Positions 17,606 through 25,742 of a DNA stretch of 28,525 nucleotides are shown here, piece by piece. The notes beneath the pieces were generated by a model that was not told where the DNA came from, did no database searches, and saw only the letters and a list, made by a program, of their open reading frames with translations. The stretch covers positions 1-28,525 of the forward strand of contig JBLIHY010000016.1 in NCBI GenBank assembly GCA_047634655.1, in the 5' to 3' direction. This DNA comes from CANLBN01 sp047634655 (GTDB lineage: Bacteria > Pseudomonadota > Gammaproteobacteria > Pseudomonadales > Cellvibrionaceae). Positions within the stretch are counted from its first letter, which is position 1. Each line of letters opens with the position of its first letter. A program made the translations under genes and the position numbers.

Positions 17606-18778
17606 ATGGAAAATCCTGCCCTCTGCGTTCTAATGCTTTCCCTGCTACCCGGTGTTGGCCCCAGTCGTTATTGGTCTTATGTCGAGCGCTTCGGCTCGGC
17701 AACTGCTGTCCTCAAACGCACTCCCGACGAGTTGCCAGCACTACCTAGTGCTGCCGTAACGATACTCCGTGAATTCCAACAGCGAGAGCATGCGAGTAAA
17801 TTGGCTCGCCGCAGCCAACAAATACTCGAAGTCATTGAGCAACAAAGCGCCTGCTTGATCTCTCATATGGACTCAGAATACCCAAGTTTATTGCATCAAA
17901 TTCATCAACCTCCACCGTTATTGTTTACCAAAGGCAATACAGCGCTTTTGTCGCTACCGCAAATTGCTATTGTTGGCACCCGGCATCCGACACAAGCGGG
18001 TATTGAGAATACCAAGGCTTTTGCACACTATTTGGCGAAAAGCGGCTTTACCATTACCAGCGGGCTGGCCATAGGCATTGATGGCTTTGCTCACGAGGCT
18101 AGCTTGGCGGCAAAGGGCGGCACTATTGCCGTCATGGCCACAGGAATCGATCAGATTTACCCTCATCACCACCGGCAACTGGCAGACGCTATTTTGGCAA
18201 ACCAGGGGCTATTGATTACCGAATTTGTTCCCGGTGTCGAACCTCGTGCAACCAATTTCCCGCGACGTAATCGCATCATTAGTGGACTAAGTCTCGCGGT
18301 GTTGGTAATGGAAGCAGCTTTGAGAAGTGGCTCGTTAATTACAGCGCGTTTTGCGCTCGAACAGAATCGTGAAGTATTTGCCTTGCCCAGTTCTATCCAT
18401 AACCCACAGGCCAAAGGTTGTCACACATTAATCAAGCAGGGCGCTCACCTGGTGGAGTCCGCACAAGATATCATCGAGAACCTGGGTGGAATGCTCAGCC
18501 ACTTTGCCGACCAGCCAGCCACTGTAAAGCAGCAGATAACGACCACTACCGCAACAGAGAGCAGCCAAGCCATTCCCGAATTTTGTGCGGATCTGGACGA
18601 AAACGAACAAAAAATTATGGATTCTATAGGTTATGATATTGTCTCTATCGAACAAATTATTGAGCGCACCGGATTGAGTAGCTCAAAAATCGCGGCAATG
18701 TTCCTGAATCTGGAAATCAAGGGTATTGTCAAGCACTCGGACTGGGGTTATGAAGTTGTTAGAAAAACCATCCAATAA
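17606..18778 (+). CDS. dprA: DNA-processing protein DprA (Smf)
   Basis: DprA protects incoming single-stranded DNA during natural transformation and loads RecA on it. The protein has an N-terminal SAM/HhH-like region ('LLPGVGPSRYW'), then the Rossmann-like DprA domain with 'IAIVGTRHPTQAG', 'GFTITSGLAIGIDGFAHEASLAAKGGTIAVMATG' split over two strands, 'YPHHH' and 'RNRIISGLS'. A C-terminal winged-helix domain (about the last 65 residues) follows. The ATG at 17606 with AAGGA upstream is preferred (390 aa); an upstream in-frame ATG at 17588 would add six residues. Presence of DprA alone does not prove competence, as most bacteria carry it. Confidence 0.95.
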   Translation: MENPALCVLMLSLLPGVGPSRYWSYVERFGSATAVLKRTPDELPALPSAAVTILREFQQREHASKLARRSQQILEVIEQQSACLISHMDSEYPSLLHQIHQPPPLLFTKGNTALLSLPQIAIVGTRHPTQAGIENTKAFAHYLAKSGFTITSGLAIGIDGFAHEASLAAKGGTIAVMATGIDQIYPHHHRQLADAILANQGLLITEFVPGVEPRATNFPRRNRIISGLSLAVLVMEAALRSGSLITARFALEQNREVFALPSSIHNPQAKGCHTLIKQGAHLVESAQDIIENLGGMLSHFADQPATVKQQITTTTATESSQAIPEFCADLDENEQKIMDSIGYDIVSIEQIIERTGLSSSKIAAMFLNLEIKGIVKHSDWGYEVVRKTIQ

Positions 18779-18801
18779 CCGATTATTAAACAGCAAAATC
18801 T

Positions 18802-19374
18802 ATGATTGACTGGTCTCGCTCTGTGTCGGTAAAAATAGCAGCCAAAATTATTGGTGGGGGCGGCGTTGTTGCTTATCCGACCGAAGGAGTCTGGGGTTTA
18901 GGTTGCGATCCCTTTAATGAATTTGCCGTGCGGAAGATTTTACAACTAAAGGAGCGCTCCATTAACAAGGGGTTAATCTTGATAGGTTCTGCCATTGGAC
19001 AGTTTGATTTCTTACTGGACGATATCAGCGACGAAAAATTCCAGCACCTGAAAAAAACTTGGCCGGGGCCTTTTACCTGGATAGTGCCCCATCATCAACA
19101 AATTCCCAACTGGGTTAGCGGTAACCATTCAGGCGTCGCCATTCGGGTTAGCGACCACCCGTTGGTACAAGCGCTCTGCAACTGCTATGGCGGACCCATT
19201 ATTTCCACCTCTGCCAATAGGCAATCCAAACCTTCAGCAACTACTCGCTTGAAGGTTCGCTGCTATTTTGGCCGCAGCCCACAACTAGAGTTTATTACTC
19301 CAGGAGTAATCGGCAAAAATCAGAGGCCTTCGGAAATTCGCGACCTAAACACCATGGCACTTGTACGCGCTTAA
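18802..19374 (+). CDS. tsaC: L-threonylcarbamoyladenylate synthase TsaC
   Basis: TsaC (YrdC/Sua5 fold) makes threonylcarbamoyl-AMP from threonine, bicarbonate and ATP, the first step of the t6A37 modification of ANN-decoding tRNAs. The length of 190 residues equals that of E. coli TsaC, so this is the short form without the Sua5 domain. Family motifs are seen: 'VVAYPTEGVWGLGCDP', 'LKERSINKGLILI', 'TWPGPFTWI', 'VAIRVSDHP' and 'ISTSANRQSKPSATT'. It follows dprA by 23 nt, the conserved order. Confidence 0.95.
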   Translation: MIDWSRSVSVKIAAKIIGGGGVVAYPTEGVWGLGCDPFNEFAVRKILQLKERSINKGLILIGSAIGQFDFLLDDISDEKFQHLKKTWPGPFTWIVPHHQQIPNWVSGNHSGVAIRVSDHPLVQALCNCYGGPIISTSANRQSKPSATTRLKVRCYFGRSPQLEFITPGVIGKNQRPSEIRDLNTMALVRA

Positions 19375-19521
19375 TCGACAGGTTAGTTGTCTGCCAATAA
19401 AAGCTCCCTGGCCAGATAATCGATGGATAACAATAAAGTACTTAGCAAAGCGCCCATGGGAAACCTTCTTTCATCTACCCGCTGACTATCATTTTCTCAA
19501 TTCACCTTTAATACAAATGCC

Positions 19522-20442
19522 ATGAACAGACCCGATAAGAACGCAATAAAAAACTATCTACTCAATCTTCAGGACACCATCTGTAACTCACTGGCTCGCG
19601 CCAACGGTGAGCGAGCCTTTACCGAAGACTGCTGGGATCGACCCGAAGGCGGCGGCGGACGCACGCGAGCACTTGCCAATAGCGGTGTAATAGAAAAGGG
19701 AGGGGTGAATTTTTCCCATGTTTACGGAGCGGCTATGCCGGCCTCAGCAACAGCTCATCGACCTGAATTGGCGGGCCGCTCCTTCGAAGCCATGGGTGTT
19801 TCACTGGTCATTCACCCACTCAATCCTTATGTCCCTACCAGCCACATGAATGTACGTTTTTTTATTGCCGAAAAGCCGGGCACGAGCCCCGTGTGGTGGT
19901 TTGGAGGCGGTTACGATCTGACACCCTACTATGCATTTGAAGAGGACTGTATCCATTGGCATAAAGTCGCTTACGACAACTGTGTTGAATTTGGCGACGA
20001 AATTTATCCGCGCTTCAAACATTGGTGCGATGAGTACTTTTTTCTAAAGCATCGAAATGAAGCCAGAGGTATCGGCGGTTTATTTTTCGATGATTTTAAC
20101 GAACTGGGGTTTACAAAGAGCTTTGCCCTACTACAGTCTATTGGCAATGGCTATTTGGATGCCTACATGCCAATCCTGCAAAGCCGGAAGAACCACCACT
20201 ACAGTGATCGCGAACGTCAATTTCAACTTTATCGACGTGGACGATATGTTGAATTTAATTTGGTATTTGATCGCGGCACGCTGTTTGGACTGCAATCCGG
20301 TGGTCGAACTGAATCTATATTAATGTCACTACCACCATTGGTGCGTTGGCAGTACGATTATCGACCCGAAGCCGGTAGCCCCGAAGCCGAATTGACGGAA
20401 GAATTCCTACCTGCGCGGGATTGGTTGGCCCATCAACCATGA
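19522..20442 (+). CDS. hemF: oxygen-dependent coproporphyrinogen-III oxidase
   Basis: HemF oxidatively decarboxylates coproporphyrinogen III to protoporphyrinogen IX in aerobic heme synthesis. The 306 residues match the family (E. coli 299). Diagnostic segments are present: 'EGGGGRTRAL', 'HPLNPYVPTSHMNVRFF', 'WWFGGGYDLTPYY', 'GIGGLFFDDFNE', and the C-terminal signature 'RGTLFGLQSGGRTESILMS'. The 147-nt gap after tsaC, where Pseudomonas has qor, shows no gene. The stop overlaps the aroE start by 4 nt (ATGA), so the two are translationally coupled. Confidence 0.97.
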   Translation: MNRPDKNAIKNYLLNLQDTICNSLARANGERAFTEDCWDRPEGGGGRTRALANSGVIEKGGVNFSHVYGAAMPASATAHRPELAGRSFEAMGVSLVIHPLNPYVPTSHMNVRFFIAEKPGTSPVWWFGGGYDLTPYYAFEEDCIHWHKVAYDNCVEFGDEIYPRFKHWCDEYFFLKHRNEARGIGGLFFDDFNELGFTKSFALLQSIGNGYLDAYMPILQSRKNHHYSDRERQFQLYRRGRYVEFNLVFDRGTLFGLQSGGRTESILMSLPPLVRWQYDYRPEAGSPEAELTEEFLPARDWLAHQP

Positions 20443-21278
20443 GTGACCTCGACCAATCAGTGGAGCATTATGCGGTCTTTGGCAATCCTATCGCGCACTC
20501 CAAATCCCCACGGTTGCAACAAGCCTTTGCTCAGCAGACTCATCAGGCGATGGAGTATTCGGCCGTGTGTATTCCCCTCGATGATTTTGCCGTATCTGTT
20601 CATAATTTTTTTAATGATGGCGGCAAGGGTTTAAATATCACGGTACCGTTCAAACAACAAGCGTTCGAACTGGCGCAGGTGCTTACCCCTCGGGCGCAGC
20701 TAGCGGGGGCGGTGAACACTTTGTTTCTAGACAAGGACCAACGCCTCGCTGGGGATAACACCGATGGCGTAGGCTTGATTACGGACCTAATCGATCGACT
20801 CAATTGGCCGATCACACACAAACGCTTATTAATACTGGGCGCGGGTGGTGCCGTTCGCGGCATCTTACAACCCATCATTGAAGAAAATCCGTCAATGATT
20901 GTTATTGCCAACCGGACTGTTGAAAAAGCAAGAGAACTTGTAAAGATATTTTCTGAAAAATTCAGTATACAGGCCGTTACTTATCGGGATATCCCTCGAT
21001 ATCGATTTGACCTAGTGCTCAATGGCACCTCTGCCAGCCTGGCTGGTGACTTACCGCCAGTTCCCGACAAAGTTATCGGCGAACATAGTCGCTGTTACGA
21101 CATGGTATACGGCAAGCAGAGAACCCCTTTTTTACAATGGGCCAGTGATTGCGGTGCTCGCTGCTTAAGTGATGGGCTGGGGATGCTGGTAGCACAAGGA
21201 GCTGAGTCGTTTACGATTTGGCGAAGACGGCGGCCCGATATTGAACCGGTGATCGAAATGATCAGAGAGACACTCTAG
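20439..21278 (+). CDS. aroE: shikimate dehydrogenase (NADP+)
   Basis: AroE reduces 3-dehydroshikimate to shikimate in aromatic amino acid synthesis. The 279 residues contain the shikimate-binding 'VFGNPIAHSKSP' (two serines), catalytic Lys in 'NITVPFKQQ', catalytic Asp in 'GDNTDGVGL', the NADP loop 'GAGGAVRG' and 'ANRTVEKA', and 'LNGTSASL'. The ATG at 20439 overlaps the hemF stop as ATGA, which fixes the start. The last six codons and the stop form the left arm of a long hairpin (21261-21317). Confidence 0.96.
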   Translation: MSDLDQSVEHYAVFGNPIAHSKSPRLQQAFAQQTHQAMEYSAVCIPLDDFAVSVHNFFNDGGKGLNITVPFKQQAFELAQVLTPRAQLAGAVNTLFLDKDQRLAGDNTDGVGLITDLIDRLNWPITHKRLLILGAGGAVRGILQPIIEENPSMIVIANRTVEKARELVKIFSEKFSIQAVTYRDIPRYRFDLVLNGTSASLAGDLPPVPDKVIGEHSRCYDMVYGKQRTPFLQWASDCGARCLSDGLGMLVAQGAESFTIWRRRRPDIEPVIEMIRETL

Positions 21279-21317
21279 AAAAGTGATTAGCACACTATTC
21301 TAGAGTGTCTCTCTGAT
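21261..21317. terminator. 57-nt near-perfect hairpin between convergent aroE and mltF
   Basis: Arms 21261-21280 and 21298-21317 are exact 20-nt reverse complements. After one A-A mismatch (21281/21297), 21282-21285 pairs with 21293-21296, leaving a 7-nt loop at 21286-21292. The left arm encodes the AroE C-terminus and stop. The element lies in the 64-nt gap between convergent genes and would fold in transcripts from either strand, so a bidirectional terminator or 3'-end stabiliser is likely. It lacks a U-run on either side, so it is not a canonical intrinsic terminator. Confidence 0.6.
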
Positions 21318-21342
21318 GTTCTCTATGCAAAATTCAGGGCCA

Positions 21343-22812
21343 CTACAATTGCGAGAATTCACCGTATTGAACATCAGAAAGATTGATCACGCTGGCCTCA
21401 TCTGGCAATTTTTGGACAAGACGCTTTTGCTGGGATTGGTTATACCAGACCAAAATATTATGGTATTTACGAATATTTTCGACGTAACTCACTGGCTCCC
21501 AGCCGCGAGCATAACCATGTTTAGTTTTTTTGTAATATTTTTTCTTGCTTAACAGCGGCAGCCTTTTCTTGACATCCTCCCATAGATAGGGGTTTCCGCC
21601 TTGTCTTTGAGTCAGAATGCGTGCATCTTCCAGGTGGCCCAGCCCCACATTATAAGCGGCCAGTGCCATCCACAGCCGATCGGGGTTTTTGATGCGCGTC
21701 GGTAAACGGTTGGTAATTTGGGTGAAATATTTAGCTCCACCATAAATACTTTGCTGTGGATCGGTACGATTTTTAATGCCGATTTGTTTCGCGGTATTAC
21801 GAGTCAGCATCATTAAACCGCGGACTCCGGTATAGGAGCGAGCATTGGCCCGCCAATGGGATTCCTGATAACTCATTGCCGCAAGGAGCAACCAATCGAC
21901 ACCAAATTTATCCGCTGTATCGCGAAAATACTGCTCCCACTTTGGCAAGTGACTGTCGATATGACTGGAAAAAGTGAGCGCACCAGCCTCATCCAGAGAC
22001 TTATTGTCAAAAAAGTATTTATCAACCAACTTCTGCAACTGACCGGACTGACGGAAATCCAGCAGAAAGCGATTGGCAGCTTTAATAAGACTCTGGTCGC
22101 TATTCTTGGGAAAGGCCCACGCGATACGGTTGATCACCGGAAGATCAAAGGCGTGACGCGCTCGGGGATAAATGTTTTTATTGACGGTGAATGCCGTTGA
22201 ATCGACGATGGTAATTTCGGCGCGCTCACTGTGAACACTTTCTAATAAATCCAATTGTTCCAATCCATCCAACTCGCGCCAGGTGAGTTCTGGATGTTCT
22301 ATTTTGAGAGCACCCATCATTTCCGCCTGAGCACTATTGGCCACAAGAATAATATCTTTGCCATATAAGTCTTCAATGCTCTTGGGTTTGTCGCTACCAC
22401 GGCGATAAATGACTTGCTGAGTCAACTCCATGTAGGGTTCTGAAAACTGCAAAGTCCGTCGCCGGCTATCGGTTACACCTAGATTATAGGCGGCGAACTG
22501 TGCTTCGCCCCTGCCGATTTGATGCAACATCTTGCCAAGATTAGATTCATCTTTGAGAACTAATTCGATACGCATTTCATCGGCAAAAGCCTTAGCCAAC
22601 TCGTACTCAAAACCGGTTAGCCCCAGAGGCCCCTCGTAGTAGGTAATAGGGCCATTACTGGAGAGGATGGACAAATAACCCTGGCTGATAACGCGCTCAA
22701 ATATTGAAGACGGGCTGCTGCCTTTAAGTATAAAAGGCAGCATCAAGAGCAGTAGCGCCCCTATGGTGTAGAAGGGACGAGTGGATGATTGATTGGGAGA
22801 CAAGTTATTCAT
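21343..22812 (-). CDS. mltF: membrane-bound lytic murein transglycosylase MltF
   Basis: MltF cleaves peptidoglycan glycan strands to 1,6-anhydro-muropeptides. It has an N-terminal membrane segment (about residues 14-29), a periplasmic solute-binding-protein-like regulatory domain (about 40-270; 'GFEYELAKAFADEM', 'AAYNLGVTDSRRRTLQFSEPY') and an SLT lysozyme-like catalytic domain from about 295. The catalytic Glu is E317 in 'MSYQESHWR', followed by 'GVRGLMMLTRNTA' and 'ALAAYNVGLGHLEDA'. The 489 residues fit the family. In E. coli the SBP domain modulates activity by binding muropeptides. It is convergent with aroE. Its own promoter must lie within the long gap upstream. Confidence 0.95.
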   Translation of the reverse strand: MNNLSPNQSSTRPFYTIGALLLLMLPFILKGSSPSSIFERVISQGYLSILSSNGPITYYEGPLGLTGFEYELAKAFADEMRIELVLKDESNLGKMLHQIGRGEAQFAAYNLGVTDSRRRTLQFSEPYMELTQQVIYRRGSDKPKSIEDLYGKDIILVANSAQAEMMGALKIEHPELTWRELDGLEQLDLLESVHSERAEITIVDSTAFTVNKNIYPRARHAFDLPVINRIAWAFPKNSDQSLIKAANRFLLDFRQSGQLQKLVDKYFFDNKSLDEAGALTFSSHIDSHLPKWEQYFRDTADKFGVDWLLLAAMSYQESHWRANARSYTGVRGLMMLTRNTAKQIGIKNRTDPQQSIYGGAKYFTQITNRLPTRIKNPDRLWMALAAYNVGLGHLEDARILTQRQGGNPYLWEDVKKRLPLLSKKKYYKKTKHGYARGWEPVSYVENIRKYHNILVWYNQSQQKRLVQKLPDEASVINLSDVQYGEFSQL

Positions 22813-23417
22813 AAAACCGGAGTGGCAGTTAAAAGCCTTTTTTGTTGTACTTTTATGTATGTTACGGATTTATGTTGCGGGTCGGCCATTCTACAAGCTG
22901 ACGACGCTCAAGTTTCGCTCAAATTCAGTATGAAACGTTAATGATCCTTTGCATCGTTAACCACGCAACGGAATGATTTCAAGCGTCTCACTATTCACAG
23001 CCCATCATTATTTGCTGTGCTCCCAACGGTAATATTTGTAAGATTAGGGCAAGATTTATGGTGAGTATTTCACCGTGCCTAAACTCAAATCATTGGGGCT
23101 GGATCGCGAAGAGTTAGGGGATTATTCGACGTACCTATCGTTAACTAGTGTTATCGACTTCCAGTGGAAGCTTACAATAAGTGTGGCCGAAAAGAAAATC
23201 GGGATATGCACGAGGGCAGAGATAAGCGCGATTTAGCACTTAGGACGAAGGACAAGGTTTGGGATATTACTGTGAACAGTCGCGACAATGGTAGCGCCCT
23301 TTAATCACCTCATTTGCCCATGAAAGCCTCTCGGTTTGACCAAGACTTTCTTATCGGTGGACAACCGAAAGGGGCAGATGCAGTGAATGTATTTGGGTGA
23401 GGCGCTACCGTCGTAAT
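22813..23417. other. 605-nt gap between mltF and second EF-G gene, no convincing gene
   Basis: No gene is firmly supported. A 53-codon plus-strand ORF with a GTG start (23075-23236) has no recognisable similarity and no clear ribosome-binding site. A 9-bp inverted repeat (GGTAGCGCC at 23290-23298, GGCGCTACC at 23401-23409) has its right arm just after the end of the EF-G gene and may belong to its 3' end. The mltF promoter is expected near the left edge. Confidence 0.35.
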
Positions 23418-25508
23418 TTACTTGGTGCTACTGGCTTTCCTTTCTTTCTCCTTAATAATCACTTCTTCCGCTACCTGAGCTGGACAAGGCGAATAATGAG
23501 AGAATTCCATGGAAAACTGACCACGACCAGAAGTCATAGTCCGTAGTTGGCCAATATAACCGAACATTTCTGCCAGTGGCACATCGGCTTTAATGCGAAT
23601 ACCGGTAACGTTGGGCTCCTGCTCTTTAATCATGCCACGACGACGACTGAGATCGCCAATAACATCGCCCACATGATGTTCCGGCGTAAAAACGTCTACC
23701 TTCATAACGGGTTCTAGCAATTGCGGACCCGCTTTTGGCAGCGATTGACGAAAGGCAGACTTAGCTGCAATTTCAAAGGCAATCGCCGATGAGTCAACCG
23801 CGTGATAGGACCCATCATAGAGCTCGAACTCGACGTCGAGGACGGGGAAGCCGGCCAATGGACCCTCTCCCATCATACTTTTAAAGCCCTTTTCAATGGC
23901 TGGAAAAAATTCTTTGGGAACGTTACCACCCACCACTTTGGATTCAAATTTGAAGTCAGAACCGGGTTCACCAGGACGGATTCGATAATCAATTTTTCCG
24001 AATTGTCCAGATCCTCCCGACTGCTTCTTGTGGGTATAGCTGTCTTCAATGGCTTGAGTAATGGTTTCGCGATAGGCTACTTGGGGCTGCCCCACTTCAA
24101 GCTCGACCCCGTACGTTCGCTTGAGAATATCAACTTTAATATCCAGATGCAGCTCACCCATGCCTTTCAGAATAGTTTCACCAGAGTCCTGATCGGTTTC
24201 AACCTGGAAGGTGGGATCTTCGGCTACCATCTTGCCGATGGCAGTACTCATTTTTTCAGAGCCACCCTTGTCTTTTGGAGAGACTGCTATTGAGATAACC
24301 GGATCGGGAAACACCATTGGTTCCAGTGTACAAGGATGATTCGGATCACATAGCGTGTGACCGGTTTGAACATTTTTCATACCGACAATTGCGATAATAT
24401 CTCCAGCTTGCGCTGCATCCAATTCCTTGCGCTCGTCGGCATGCATCTCCACCATACGACCAATTCGCTCAGACTTGCCGGTGAATGAGTTCAGCACTGT
24501 CGTACCTTTTTTAATCTTTCCGGAATAAATACGGATAAACGTCAGAGCTCCGAAACGATCGTCCATAATCTTGAATGCCAGCGCGCGGAAAGGCTCATCC
24601 ACAGAAACTATAGCCACTTGACCCGTGTCAGTTCCCTCGGCATCAGTCAGGGGCTGAGGCTGCACTTGTGTCGGATTCGGCAGGTAATCCACGACAGCAT
24701 CGAGAATTAGTTGAATACCTTTGTTTTTGAAGGCAGAGCCGCAGAAAGTCGGGAAAAAGGACAAATTAATCGTACCCTTTTGGATGCAGTGCTTGATCTC
24801 ATCGATGGAAGGCTCTTCGCCCTCCATATAAGACATCATCAGATCATCGTCCTGCTCGACAGCCGTTTCGATAATCTGTTCGCGATACATCTCCACGTCA
24901 TCCATCATATCGGCGGGAATATCGACTTCTTCAAAGTTTTCGGGTAAGCCGCTATCGTCCCAAACATAAGCTTTCTTATGCAGCAAATCGACAACGCCTT
25001 TAAATTCGTCCTCGCGGCCAATTGGCAAAGTCATAACCAGTGGATTAGCGCCCAGCACTTTTTTAATTTGTTCCACTACGCGAATAAAATCGGCACCGAC
25101 GCGATCCAACTTATTAATAAAAATGATTCGGGCTACTTCGGATTCGTTGGCATAACGCCAGTTTGTCTCGGATTGCGGCTCAACTCCGCCGGAACCACAA
25201 AACACACCGACGCCGCCATCTAGTACCTTTAGAGATCGGTAGACTTCGACAGTGAAGTCTACGTGGCCTGGCGTATCGATAATATTCAGACGGTTTTCTT
25301 TCCAGAAACAGGTAGTGGCGGCCGATTGGATGGTGATGCCACGCTCCTGCTCCTGCTCCATAAAATCTGTAGTTGCAGCACCATCGTGCACTTCACCGGT
25401 TTTATGGATTTTACCGGTTAACTTGAGTATACGTTCAGTGGTCGTGGTCTTGCCTGCATCAACGTGGGCAAAGATACCGATATTGCGGTAGAGAGATAGG
25501 TCAGTCAT
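23418..25508 (-). CDS. fusA2: elongation factor G, second-type paralogue (FusA2-like)
   Basis: This 696-residue translational GTPase has the complete EF-G architecture: G domain with 'AHVDAGKT' (residues 14-21), 'RGITIQSA', 'DTPGHVDF' and 'NKLDR', then domain II, and domains III-V ending in 'GYIGQLRTMTSGRGQFSMEF'. Features such as 'VFCGSGGVEPQSETNWRYAN' and the early 'TDLSLYRNIGIFAH' match the stand-alone second EF-G of Vibrio, Shewanella and Pseudomonas rather than the str-operon copy. No rpsL, rpsG or tuf is adjacent, which supports a paralogue. These second EF-Gs may specialise in translocation or ribosome recycling; which applies here is unknown. The minus-strand leader has a TATACT -10-like box at 25562-25567. 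Confidence 0.92.
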   Translation of the reverse strand: MTDLSLYRNIGIFAHVDAGKTTTTERILKLTGKIHKTGEVHDGAATTDFMEQEQERGITIQSAATTCFWKENRLNIIDTPGHVDFTVEVYRSLKVLDGGVGVFCGSGGVEPQSETNWRYANESEVARIIFINKLDRVGADFIRVVEQIKKVLGANPLVMTLPIGREDEFKGVVDLLHKKAYVWDDSGLPENFEEVDIPADMMDDVEMYREQIIETAVEQDDDLMMSYMEGEEPSIDEIKHCIQKGTINLSFFPTFCGSAFKNKGIQLILDAVVDYLPNPTQVQPQPLTDAEGTDTGQVAIVSVDEPFRALAFKIMDDRFGALTFIRIYSGKIKKGTTVLNSFTGKSERIGRMVEMHADERKELDAAQAGDIIAIVGMKNVQTGHTLCDPNHPCTLEPMVFPDPVISIAVSPKDKGGSEKMSTAIGKMVAEDPTFQVETDQDSGETILKGMGELHLDIKVDILKRTYGVELEVGQPQVAYRETITQAIEDSYTHKKQSGGSGQFGKIDYRIRPGEPGSDFKFESKVVGGNVPKEFFPAIEKGFKSMMGEGPLAGFPVLDVEFELYDGSYHAVDSSAIAFEIAAKSAFRQSLPKAGPQLLEPVMKVDVFTPEHHVGDVIGDLSRRRGMIKEQEPNVTGIRIKADVPLAEMFGYIGQLRTMTSGRGQFSMEFSHYSPCPAQVAEEVIIKEKERKASSTK

Positions 25509-25742
25509 GAAACGGCTCGTCTAAATACTGGAATGTTTATGCTTGGGTAAAAGCGCGCGATAGTATACAGGAAGTTTCCTGGCTTTGTAGAGAATATGGA
25601 AAGTTAATATGGTTGTCAAAACGCTGCTATTGGCCGCGGTTTTGGGGAACTAATTGGTGGTAAACGCAACGAGACTAATATTGTATTGCAAAAGCCAATG
25701 GCCTCGGATTAGTAATTTACCATTGGGGATGTAGTGAAATTT
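25509..25742. other. intergenic region between EF-G gene and tRNA-Arg
   Basis: This holds the upstream region of the minus-strand EF-G gene (TATACT at 25562-25567, read on the minus strand) and the 3' flank of the tRNA. No tRNA terminator or further gene is recognised. A 14-codon plus-strand ORF from the ATG at about 25609 looks like a signal-peptide start but ends at once. Confidence 0.35.
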
